64,000 nucleotides of DNA from Acrocarpospora corrugata (GTDB lineage: Bacteria; Actinomycetota; Actinomycetes; Streptosporangiales; Streptosporangiaceae), in assembly GCF_009687845.1 (NCBI RefSeq), contig NZ_BLAD01000073.1, positions 19,793 through 83,792 of the forward strand, read 5' to 3'. How positions within the stretch are numbered: the stretch's first letter is position 1; each line of letters starts with the position of its first letter. A program made the translations under genes and the position numbers. Below are positions 9,124-16,532 of this stretch, piece after piece. A model generated the notes under the pieces. It saw nothing but the letters and a program-made list of their open reading frames with translations, was not told the DNA's origin and did no database searches.

Positions 9124-10095
9124 ATGTATGACACGCCGGTGCCGGGCGCGGCCGAACCGGCGCCTCAGGACGGCGCGGGGGGACCGGGCGGGCCGGGCGG
9201 GCCGGGCGGGCCGATGGGTCCGGGCGGGCCCGCGGGACCGGGCGTTCCCGGGCCGCCGCAGGCGACAAAACGCACCACCGTGGCGCTGACCGTCGCGCTG
9301 GTCCTGGTGGTGGTGATGAGCGGGGTGCTGGCCACGGTCGCGGTGCTGATGACCCGCAATCCGGACGCGCCGCCGCTGTCCAGCACCACGCTGCGCCGCC
9401 TGGCCACGCCGATGCACTTCGCGCCGGTGGTCGGGGTCATGCCGGGGCCGTGCGCGGGCGCGGAGGCGGTGCCCGACGACACGGGGGCGCAGTGCTACCA
9501 GCTGGCGCCCGGGGTAACTGTCGCGGTGGTGCAGAAGATCGAGTCGGTCGCCGAGGACGACGGCACCTACGCGGTCCGGGTGGTGCTCGCGCCGGACAGC
9601 CGCGACCAGATCGCCGACCTGACCAGGGAGACGGTCGAGCAGCAGCTGGCCATCGTGGTGTCCGACAAGGTGGTGGCCGCCCCCCGGGTGGCGCAGGAGA
9701 TCACCGGGGACAGCCTGAGCATCGCCGGGTTCACCCAGCCGGAGGCCGTGGCCGTGCTGGCCCGCCTGAGCGGCCCCGCGGGCGCATCGCCGCCCCCGGC
9801 GCAGCCCCCCGGCGCGGTGACACCCCCGCCCGTCACCGACCCCGCCGCGAGCAATCCCGCCCCGATCGACTCGCTGGCCCCCAACCCGCTCCCGTCCAGC
9901 CCCGTGACCAACGGCACCGCCCCGGCCGCGACGACCGGCGGAAACGGCGGCACGGGCGCGATGACCAGGTACGCCAGCTGCCAGGAGGCCATCGCGGCGG
10001 GCGGCGGCCCGTACCACAAGGGCACCCACCCGCAGTACGCGTGGTACGTCGACAAGGACGCCGACGGCATCGCCTGCGACCCGGACGACCTCTAA
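9124..10095 (+). CDS. Membrane protein with SecD-head-like domain and C-terminal excalibur calcium-binding domain
   Basis: A 323-residue protein with four parts. A Gly-Gly-Pro-rich collagen-like cytoplasmic head (residues about 15-45) is followed by one membrane helix (about 50-75). An extracytoplasmic domain ends in VVSDKVVAAPRVAQEITGD, resembling the head of the SecD/SecDF P1 domain. After a Pro/Thr-rich linker, a C-terminal excalibur motif (YVDKDADGIACDPD) binds calcium in known homologues. GAGG before ATG 9124 favours that start over the ATG at 9103. It shares only the first part of SecD and has no channel segments, so it is not a translocase. Function is unknown. Confidence 0.75.
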   Translation: MYDTPVPGAAEPAPQDGAGGPGGPGGPGGPMGPGGPAGPGVPGPPQATKRTTVALTVALVLVVVMSGVLATVAVLMTRNPDAPPLSSTTLRRLATPMHFAPVVGVMPGPCAGAEAVPDDTGAQCYQLAPGVTVAVVQKIESVAEDDGTYAVRVVLAPDSRDQIADLTRETVEQQLAIVVSDKVVAAPRVAQEITGDSLSIAGFTQPEAVAVLARLSGPAGASPPPAQPPGAVTPPPVTDPAASNPAPIDSLAPNPLPSSPVTNGTAPAATTGGNGGTGAMTRYASCQEAIAAGGGPYHKGTHPQYAWYVDKDADGIACDPDDL

Positions 10096-12311
10096 CCGGC
10101 GAGCGCGGAACCGGCCAGGGCGATGTCGTCCGGCCGGATCGGCACCCGCGCCAGGGCGAGCCCGGTGGCGTTCCGCACCGCGGCGGCGATGGCCGGCGTG
10201 GACGACAGCGTCGGCGGCTCACCGGCGCCCCGCAACCCGTACGGCGCGTGCGGATCCGGGTTCTCCAGGATGGACAGCCGCATCGGCGGCATATCCAGAA
10301 TCGTCGGAATCAAATAGTCGGTGAACGACGGGTTCAGCACCTTCCCGTCCCGGACCTGGATCTCCTCCATCAGCGCCAGCCCCAGCCCCTGCGCCGTCCC
10401 CCCGTGGATCTGCCCCTCCAGCGCCAGCGGATTCATGATCCGCCCCACGTCCTGCACCGCCGCCAGCTCCACCACCTTGACCAGGCCCAGCTCCACGTCC
10501 ACGTCCACCACCGCGCGGTGCACGCACAGCGCCAGCTGGGTGTGCGAGTCGCCCTGCCCGGTCACCGGGTCCATCGGGAAGGTGGGCCGGTGCCGGTACT
10601 CCCTGGTCTCCTCGACCGGCCCGGCCGCCAGCACCTCCGCCAGCGAGGCGCCGCCCGCCCGCAGCTTGTCCAGCCGCTCCCTGACCGCTTCACAGGCCGC
10701 CTTGACCGCGCCCCCGGTCACGTACGACTGCCGCGACGCCGACGAGGAGCCGGCCGAGCCCACCGTGGTGTCGGCCGGCACGATCGTCACCCGGTCGATG
10801 CCCAGCTCGGTCCTGGCGATCTGACTCTTGACCATGATCAGCCCCTGGCCGACCTCGGCCGCCGCCGTGTGCACCAGCACGTGCGGCTCGCCGCCGAGCA
10901 GCTCGACCCGGACCCGGGCGGTGGAGTAGTCGTCGAACCCCTCGGAGAAGCAGATGTTCTTGATCCCGACCCCGTAGCCGATGCCCCGGCGCACGCCCTC
11001 GCCGTGCGTGGTCTGGGCCACCCCGCCGGGCAGCGCGCGCAGATCGGTCGAGCCGGGCCCCGGCAGCGGCATCGCGGCCAGTTCGCGCAGCATCCCGGCC
11101 AGCGGCGCCGGCGTGTCCACCACCTGGCCGGTGGCCAGCCTGGAGCCCTGGGAGACCGCGTTCCTGATCCGGATCTCGACGGGGGAGAGCCCGCACGCCT
11201 CGGCCAGCCGGTCCATCTGCGACTCGTACGCGAAGCAGGCCTGGACCGCGCCGAAGCCGCGCATCGCCCCGCAGGGCGGATTGTTGGTGTAGGTCCCGTA
11301 CGCGTCGATCCAGACGTTGTCCACCTCGTACGGGCCGACCCCCAGCGAAGCCGCGTTGCCGACCACGGCGGGGGAGGAGGAGGTGTAGGCGCCGCCGTCC
11401 AGGACGATCTCGGCCCGGACGTACACCAGCATGCCGTCGGCGGTGGCACCGTGCTCGTAGCGCATCCAGGCCGGGTGCCGGTGCACGTGGCCGAAGAAGG
11501 ACTCCTCCCGGCCGTACACGATCTTGATGGGCTTGCCGGTGCGCAGGGCCAGCATCGAGGCGTGGATCTGCATGGACAGGTCCTCGCGGGCGCCGAACGC
11601 GCCGCCGACCCCGGCCAGGGTGAGGCGGACCTTCTCCTTCGGCAGGCCGAGGCAGGGCGCGACCTGGTCCTGGTCGACGTGCAGCCACTGGGTGGCGACG
11701 TAGAGATCCACGCCGCCGTCCTCGGCGGGCACGGCCAGGCCGGACTCCGGGCCCAGGAAGGCCTGGTCCTGCATGCCGACCTCGTACTCGGCGGTCACCA
11801 CCACGTCGGCGGTGAACCGGTCGCCGACCCGGACCGGCTGGTGCCTGACCACGTTGCCGTGCGGGTTCACCTGCGGGCAGGCCGGGTCGAAGGCGGCCTG
11901 GCGCGGGTCGGTGACCGCCTCCCGCAGCTCGTAGCCGACCACGATGGCGTCGGCGGCCCTGCGGGCGGTCTCCGGGTGGTCGGCGGCCACCAGGGCCACC
12001 GGCTCGCCCTGGTAGCGCACCTGGTCGATGGCGAGCACCGGCTGGTCCTTGTGCTCCAGGCCGTAGAACTTGACGCCGGGGACGTCCTGGTGGGTGAGCA
12101 CGGCGAAGACGCCGGGCATGGCCAGCGCAGGGCCGACGTCGATCGACCTGATCCAGGCCGACGGGTGCGGGCTGCGCAGGGTGGCGCCCCAGAGCATGCC
12201 GTCCAGCCACAGGTCGGAGGAGTAGGCGAACTCACCGGTGACCTTCAGCGTCCCGTCCGGACGCAGCAGGCTCTGGCCGACGCCCTGGACTTGCCCGGTG
12301 GCGATACTCAT
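10092..12311 (-). CDS. Xanthine dehydrogenase family molybdopterin-binding subunit (PucD-like)
   Basis: Large catalytic subunit, 739 residues, of a molybdenum hydroxylase that oxidises purines. The aldehyde oxidase/xanthine dehydrogenase a/b hammerhead domain occupies about residues 15-120, with LRPDGTLKVTGEFAYSSD at its start. The molybdopterin-binding part follows, with GGAFGAREDLS and the C-terminal PYGLRGAGEPPT, whose Glu corresponds to the catalytic glutamate. No FAD or 2Fe-2S subunit gene is adjacent on this side. It diverges from a PucR regulator 107 bp away, which supports a role in purine catabolism. Its stop overlaps the convergent upstream gene by 4 bp. Confidence 0.92.
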   Translation of the reverse strand: MSIATGQVQGVGQSLLRPDGTLKVTGEFAYSSDLWLDGMLWGATLRSPHPSAWIRSIDVGPALAMPGVFAVLTHQDVPGVKFYGLEHKDQPVLAIDQVRYQGEPVALVAADHPETARRAADAIVVGYELREAVTDPRQAAFDPACPQVNPHGNVVRHQPVRVGDRFTADVVVTAEYEVGMQDQAFLGPESGLAVPAEDGGVDLYVATQWLHVDQDQVAPCLGLPKEKVRLTLAGVGGAFGAREDLSMQIHASMLALRTGKPIKIVYGREESFFGHVHRHPAWMRYEHGATADGMLVYVRAEIVLDGGAYTSSSPAVVGNAASLGVGPYEVDNVWIDAYGTYTNNPPCGAMRGFGAVQACFAYESQMDRLAEACGLSPVEIRIRNAVSQGSRLATGQVVDTPAPLAGMLRELAAMPLPGPGSTDLRALPGGVAQTTHGEGVRRGIGYGVGIKNICFSEGFDDYSTARVRVELLGGEPHVLVHTAAAEVGQGLIMVKSQIARTELGIDRVTIVPADTTVGSAGSSSASRQSYVTGGAVKAACEAVRERLDKLRAGGASLAEVLAAGPVEETREYRHRPTFPMDPVTGQGDSHTQLALCVHRAVVDVDVELGLVKVVELAAVQDVGRIMNPLALEGQIHGGTAQGLGLALMEEIQVRDGKVLNPSFTDYLIPTILDMPPMRLSILENPDPHAPYGLRGAGEPPTLSSTPAIAAAVRNATGLALARVPIRPDDIALAGSALAG

Positions 12312-12393
12312 GAGCCGAGTACATCAGCCCAGCTCACGGACGGCCTAGTGGCGTCGCCATGAAACGCGGGGAGGCCCGGCGCGAGCGCCTTGT

Positions 12394-12407
12394 AGATTCG
12401 TCCAAAT
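12394..12407. promoter_or_regulatory. Possible PucR-type operator
   Basis: AGATTCGTCCAAAT lies in the 107-bp region between the divergent dehydrogenase and pucR genes, 12 bp before the GTG start. It is the only AT-rich block in this intergenic region and is an imperfect palindrome at best. The assignment rests on position and on general PucR autoregulation. Confidence 0.25.
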
Positions 12408-12418
12408 AGTCTGGGCGC

Positions 12419-13897
12419 GTGCTGATACGCGATCTGCTCGCGCTCGACGAACTGCGGCTCATCCTGCTCACCGGGGAGACCCAGGCCGAGATCACCGGCG
12501 CGCTCATCACCGACCTGCCCGACCCCGCCCGATACCTGGCCGGCGGCGAGCTCGTGCTCACCGGGATGATGTGGCGGCAGGACCCCGCCGACTCGCGGCG
12601 GTTCGTCGACATCCTGGTCCGCGGCCGTGTCTCCGCGCTGGCCGCAGGGGACGCCCGGCTCGGCCACATCCCCGCCGACCTGCTGGACGCCTGCCGGGAG
12701 CGCGGCCTGCCGCTGATCGAGGTGCCGATCGAGGTGTCCTTCGGCGCGGTCACCGAGGCCGTCACCCGCCGCCTGGCCGGCGCGCAGGCCGGCGACCTGC
12801 GCCGCGCGCTCGGGCGGCACCGGCGGATCGTGGCGGCCGTGGCCGAGGGCGCGGGGCTGACCGAGCTGTGCGAGCTGATGTCGGCCGAACTCGGCGTCGC
12901 GGGCGCGGTCATCTCGGCCGCGGGGACGATCATCGCCGGGTCCCTGCCGGTCGCCGACGCCGGGCGGCTGGCCCGGGAGTTCCTCGGTGCGGTACGGCTG
13001 CCGCTGGTGACCGCGGGGCCGTACACGATCTTCGCGGTGGACCGGGCGCACCGGGCCGCCGGCTGGGCGCTGGTCTGCGGCGGCGACCTCGACCCGGAGA
13101 TCGGCTACGAGCTGGCCTCGTGCGTGGCGCTGGCGCGGACCCGGATGGAGGGGGGCCGCCGGGTCGAGCGTCGGCTGGCAGAACAACTCATCGCGCTCGC
13201 CACCGCCGGGACCGCCGACCGGTCGGAGCTGTCGGCCCGGCTGCGCACCTGCGGCATCGACGCGGGGGAGCCGTACGCGGTGGTGTCGGCCAGTGTGCGC
13301 GAGCAGGGCGTGGATCCGGCCGTGCTGGGCGGGCAGGTGGTGGAGGAGCTGATGGACCGCCGGGTGGTCGCCGCCGCGGCGGCCGATGGCGCGATCGCGC
13401 TGGTGCCGCTCCGGGAGGGGACCGCCGACGAGGTGGCGGCCATGCTGAAGGCCCGGGTGGCCGCGCTGCCGGGGGTGGCGGTGGCGATCGGGGTGAGTGC
13501 CGCGCTGACCGGGTCGGCGGCCGTGCGCGGGGGTGTCGAGGAGGCCGGGCACGCGCGCCGGATGGCGGAGGCGCGGGGTGGCGGAGTGGTCACCAGCGCG
13601 GAGATCTATACGCACGCGCTGTTGCTGGCGACCGTTCCCGGTGACGTTCGCAGATCATTTTCCGAACGGCTGCTGGCGCCGCTCTTCGCGTACGACAGAA
13701 AACATCAGGCGGATCTTGTCCGTACCCTCGGGACTTTTCTTGATTGTGCAGGTTCCTGGAACACTTGCGCCGAGCATCTGCACGTGCATGTGAACACGGT
13801 GCGATATCGCATTCGGCGGGTCGAGGAATTGACGGGAAAAGATCTCTCCGCGATGGCAGATCGAGTAGACCTTTATCTCGCGCTCCGGGCGTCCTGA
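12419..13897 (+). CDS. pucR: PucR family transcriptional regulator
   Basis: A 492-residue transcription factor. The N-terminal purine-catabolism (PucR) domain spans about residues 1-120 (LIRDLLALDELRL, ARYLAGGELVLTG). A GGDEF-like central region lies at about 285-385. The C-terminal HTH (about 435-490) contains the family signature NTCAEHLHVHVNTVRYRIRRVEELTG. It starts at GTG 12419 with no clear Shine-Dalgarno, so the transcript may be leaderless. Divergence from a molybdopterin dehydrogenase subunit makes that gene its probable target. The last 100 codons are clearly AT-richer than the rest. Confidence 0.92.
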   Translation: MLIRDLLALDELRLILLTGETQAEITGALITDLPDPARYLAGGELVLTGMMWRQDPADSRRFVDILVRGRVSALAAGDARLGHIPADLLDACRERGLPLIEVPIEVSFGAVTEAVTRRLAGAQAGDLRRALGRHRRIVAAVAEGAGLTELCELMSAELGVAGAVISAAGTIIAGSLPVADAGRLAREFLGAVRLPLVTAGPYTIFAVDRAHRAAGWALVCGGDLDPEIGYELASCVALARTRMEGGRRVERRLAEQLIALATAGTADRSELSARLRTCGIDAGEPYAVVSASVREQGVDPAVLGGQVVEELMDRRVVAAAAADGAIALVPLREGTADEVAAMLKARVAALPGVAVAIGVSAALTGSAAVRGGVEEAGHARRMAEARGGGVVTSAEIYTHALLLATVPGDVRRSFSERLLAPLFAYDRKHQADLVRTLGTFLDCAGSWNTCAEHLHVHVNTVRYRIRRVEELTGKDLSAMADRVDLYLALRAS

Positions 13898-13973
13898 ATT
13901 CGATTTTCTCGATCATGTCACGCGGTGTGCCCGGTTGGTGACAAGATGTGGTGGGGCTTCCTGACAACAGTCA

Positions 13974-14009
13974 GGCGGCGCTCTCTGGAAGATTCCAGAA
14001 AGCGCCGCC
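13974..14009 (+). terminator. Strong hairpin downstream of pucR
   Basis: Two 15-nt arms, GGCGGCGCTCTCTGG and CCAGAAAGCGCCGCC, pair with one mismatch around a 6-nt loop. It lies about 75 bp after the pucR stop. There is no T-tract on either side, so it may be an intrinsic terminator of the GC-rich actinobacterial kind or another structured element. Confidence 0.5.
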
Positions 14010-14203
14010 ACAATGGAGCCGACTACCTTGTCAAGCTGGTCCGAAAGGGGGTGGCCGCGGAGTGAACCCTCTTGGCGAGAGATGCGGCCGGGCCCTGCTC
14101 GGCCCGCGGGTTCAGGTCGGCCTTCGGCCGCCGCGCTCTAGGCGGCCATCGGTCAACCACAACCCTTCACGTTTACACATGTCCGGCGCAGGTGCCGCGC
14201 CGG

Positions 14204-14219
14204 TGTCCGGAACCGGACA
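14204..14219. repeat. Inverted repeat TGTCCGG-AA-CCGGACA
   Basis: Perfect 7-bp arms with a 2-bp spacer, and a third copy of TGTCCGG 24 bp to the left (14180-14186). The spacing resembles a dimeric regulator site, but no regulator can be named. Confidence 0.4.
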
Positions 14220-14312
14220 ACACGCTTCCCTCCTCGCGGAGGTCCGTGATCTTGCCTTGCCCCTGGATGTGCCTGTGAGCTGCCTCTGAACACACCAAGT
14301 CTTGCCGTCTTC

Positions 14313-14327
14313 ACACGCTGAGCGTGT
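14313..14327 (-). terminator. Short palindrome after the peptide gene
   Basis: ACACGCT and AGCGTGT flank a single G, 6 bp beyond the stop of the minus-strand peptide gene. It may act as a terminator or transcript-stabilising hairpin. No T-run follows. Confidence 0.35.
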
Positions 14328-14333
14328 AACGAA

Positions 14334-14465
14334 TCAGCAGCAGTAGATGTACTGCGGCTGCGGTCGTGAAGACGGGGCGGCGCCTGCGGTCGTAGCATTT
14401 GACGCAACAGCCACTCCGGCTGTGATCAATACAGCTAAGACAGAGACGGCGAGGCGGCGTTTCAT
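14334..14465 (-). CDS. Small secreted peptide, candidate signal for the adjacent TPR regulator
   Basis: A 43-residue open frame with a textbook signal peptide: KRR at residues 2-4, a hydrophobic core to about residue 21, and an Ala-rich cleavage region ending near AGAA. The predicted exported remainder is about 13 residues, PSSRPQPQYIYCC, ending in two cysteines. The ATG at 14465 has GGGAG 8 nt upstream, which excludes the longer frame. It lies only 57 bp from the divergent HTH-TPR regulator. That geometry and size match export-reimport signalling peptides of the RRNPP class. It is unlike any peptide I know, so the function is inferred. Confidence 0.72.
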   Translation of the reverse strand: MKRRLAVSVLAVLITAGVAVASNATTAGAAPSSRPQPQYIYCC

Positions 14466-14522
14466 GGGGGGTACTCCCGTCGGTGTTTGGTTGTGGGGCC
14501 TACATCTTCTCAAGGGGTGCAT

Positions 14523-15815
14523 GTGACCAGTCAAGATTTGGTGGGCCAGCGGATTAAAACAATCCGGCGCCAACGCGGTCTCTCTCAGGCCCAGCTTGCC
14601 CACCCCGAATTGTCAGACTCATACGTCTCACTCATCGAGAGTGGTAAGCGTACGCCAACTCCTGCCGTTCTGGAGTTGCTTGCGCAGAAGCTGGACTGTT
14701 CGTTGACCTATCTTGTCAATGGGGTCACCGCCGAACAGATGGAAGAACTCGATCTCGGTCTGCGTTTCGCCCGGCTGGCGCTGGAGAACGGCGAGGTTAC
14801 CGAGGCCCGGCGACGGTATCAGGAGTTGCTGGAGGACAAGAGCATCGTCGGACTGTCCTCGCTCCGGCAGGACGCGCAGTTCGGCTACGCCCTCGCCGTC
14901 GAGGCCTGCGGCGACCTCAGCGAGGCGATCCGGGTCCTCAACACGCTGATGGACACCGAGACGGAGTCGCAGACGCCGTCCCGCCGGGTGGCCATCGCCA
15001 TCGCGCTGTGCCGCTGCTACCGCGAGTGCGGCGACTTCCAGGAAGGCGTGAGCGTCGGCGAGCGCATGCTCGGCGCGACCGCCCGCCCGAACTGGAGCGA
15101 CGATCTCGTCGAACTCGGCTCCACCCTGCTCTCGGTCTACATCGAGCGCGGCGACCTGCTCAGGGCCCGCCAGTTCGCCACCGAGCTGCTGTCCGCGGCG
15201 GAGACCCTCGGCACCCCCCGGTCGATCGTCGCCGCCTGCTGGAACGCGGCCATGGCCGCCGAGCAGATCGGCTTCGGCGAGGAGGCCATGTCGCTGATCG
15301 AGCGCGCCCTGGCCATCCAGTCCGAGAACGGCGGCCCGCGCAACCTGGCCAGGCTCCGCGGCGGCTACGCCAAACTGCTGCTCCAGGTCCGCCCCGCCGA
15401 GGCCGAGGCCGCCCGCGATCTCGCGCTGCGCTCCATGCGGGAGCTCAAGGAATCCTCCTCGGGCCTCGCCGACATCATCCACTGCTCGCTGTACCTGGCC
15501 CGCGCCGAGCTCGCCCTGGGCGACCTGGACGCCGCGCTCACCTACGCGCAGCAGGCCATGGACCTGGTCGGCGAGGGCAACCGCACCCTGCACTCCGAGG
15601 TGCACCTGCTGCTCGGGCAGATCTACTTCATGCAGCGCAGGGACGAGGCCTGCGCCACCGAGCTGTCGGTGGCCGGGGAGTCCCTCAAGCACCTGTCCGC
15701 CACCCGCAAGGTCGCCGAGAGCTGGCAGCACGCGGCCGACACGATGGCCCAGCTGGGCGACCACGACGCGAGTGTGGACGCCTACCAGCGGGCACTCACC
15801 TGCGTCGGGCTCTGA
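14523..15815 (+). CDS. XRE-type HTH regulator with C-terminal TPR array (RRNPP-like architecture)
   Basis: A 430-residue cytoplasmic regulator. Residues about 1-65 are an XRE helix-turn-helix (GLSQAQLAHPELSDSYVSLIESGKR). The remaining 360 residues are tandem helical repeats of TPR type, such as ALENGEVTEARRRYQELLED and ALGDLDAALTYAQQAMDL. This HTH-plus-TPR layout is shared by the peptide-responsive RRNPP regulators of Firmicutes, where TPRs bind a reimported peptide. The GTG at 14523 has AAGGGG 5 nt upstream and removes 12 unlikely residues of the longer frame. The divergent neighbour encodes a short secreted peptide. Without that neighbour it would be called a generic XRE-TPR protein. Confidence 0.85.
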   Translation: MTSQDLVGQRIKTIRRQRGLSQAQLAHPELSDSYVSLIESGKRTPTPAVLELLAQKLDCSLTYLVNGVTAEQMEELDLGLRFARLALENGEVTEARRRYQELLEDKSIVGLSSLRQDAQFGYALAVEACGDLSEAIRVLNTLMDTETESQTPSRRVAIAIALCRCYRECGDFQEGVSVGERMLGATARPNWSDDLVELGSTLLSVYIERGDLLRARQFATELLSAAETLGTPRSIVAACWNAAMAAEQIGFGEEAMSLIERALAIQSENGGPRNLARLRGGYAKLLLQVRPAEAEAARDLALRSMRELKESSSGLADIIHCSLYLARAELALGDLDAALTYAQQAMDLVGEGNRTLHSEVHLLLGQIYFMQRRDEACATELSVAGESLKHLSATRKVAESWQHAADTMAQLGDHDASVDAYQRALTCVGL

Positions 15816-15919
15816 GCGGGCGACAACAGGAGCGACGACGGGATGACGGACGGCGTGACGACGGGAAGGGAGACGGCGAGGTAGGGAGCGGGCGCGTGCG
15901 TCGGTAGCCTGGGGACGCC

Positions 15920-16447
15920 ATGAAGACATCCCCACTCGCCGCCGCGCTGGCCTTCCTCGCCATCCTCCTGTCCGGCACGGCTCCCGCGTACGCGCACACC
16001 TCGTTGCGGATCAGCGATCCGCAGCGCGGCGCCCAGCTTGCGGCGCTGAAGAAGGTGACCCTGGAGTTCACCGAGTCGGTGCGCTTCCCCGTCGTGATCG
16101 TCACGGGCCCGGACGGGCTGCGCTACGAGGACGGCAGGCCCCGAGTCGACGGCCCGAAGGTCCTCCAGGACGTCGGCCCCCAGCTGCCCGGCGGGGCTTA
16201 CACGATCGCCTACCGGGTGGTGTCCCGGGACGGGCATCCCGTCGAGGGCGAGATCCCCTTCAAGCTCGACCCGCCGCCTTCCCCCAGCCTGACCGCGCCG
16301 TCGGTCACGCCGGTCGTGGCGGCGCCCAGTAGCCCGCCGGCGGAGACGACGGAATCGCCGTCGGTGCCCGGCTGGGTGTGGATTGTGGTGTTCGGCGTGG
16401 CGGGCATCGGCATCGGGATGGTTTTCAGCATGCGGAAAAAGCCGTGA
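15920..16447 (+). CDS. copC: CopC-domain copper-binding protein, membrane anchored
   Basis: A 175-residue exported protein with an N-terminal signal peptide (residues 1-25, cleavage at AYA), a CopC beta-sandwich (about 26-120), a Pro/Ser/Thr linker and a C-terminal membrane helix (about 150-170). Cleavage would expose His26 as the mature N-terminus, the Cu(II)-binding arrangement of CopC, and DGHPVEGEIPF supplies a second His. Copper binding on the outer face of the membrane is therefore likely. The next gene encodes a CopD-CtaG fusion, so the pair probably handles copper uptake or delivery to cytochrome oxidase. Confidence 0.9.
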   Translation: MKTSPLAAALAFLAILLSGTAPAYAHTSLRISDPQRGAQLAALKKVTLEFTESVRFPVVIVTGPDGLRYEDGRPRVDGPKVLQDVGPQLPGGAYTIAYRVVSRDGHPVEGEIPFKLDPPPSPSLTAPSVTPVVAAPSSPPAETTESPSVPGWVWIVVFGVAGIGIGMVFSMRKKP

Positions 16448-16532
16448 CTCCGGGACCGGCGCGGGAGTTGACGGTTATGGCGGGGCGGACTGTGATGGCT
16501 GGGGCGGTAGCCGTACGGGCCGGAGGCCGGGC

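Larger units (their letters stand above)
13898..14333. other. 436-bp non-coding stretch with three inverted repeats
   Basis: No supported gene lies between pucR and the peptide gene. The stretch holds a long hairpin (13974-14009), a TGTCCGG-N2-CCGGACA repeat (14204-14219) and a small palindrome (14313-14327). A further TGTCCGG copy is at 14180-14186. Short open frames exist, but none has both a ribosome-binding site and convincing composition. Confidence 0.6.

Noticed and set aside
9124..10095. True SecD translocase subunit
   Set aside because: Only a head-like stretch is present; the channel-forming membrane segments of SecD are missing.
9450..12362. 970-codon plus-strand frame opposite the dehydrogenase gene
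   Set aside because: His/Arg/Gly-rich shadow; the minus strand encodes a clear molybdopterin dehydrogenase.
13974..14009. Riboswitch upstream of the peptide-regulator pair
   Set aside because: A single long stem with no multi-helix junction or known riboswitch motif; terminator or operator is simpler.
14085..14150. Possible tRNA (a GGTTCAGGTC segment looks like a T-arm)
   Set aside because: No acceptor stem, anticodon arm or D-arm can be assembled around it.
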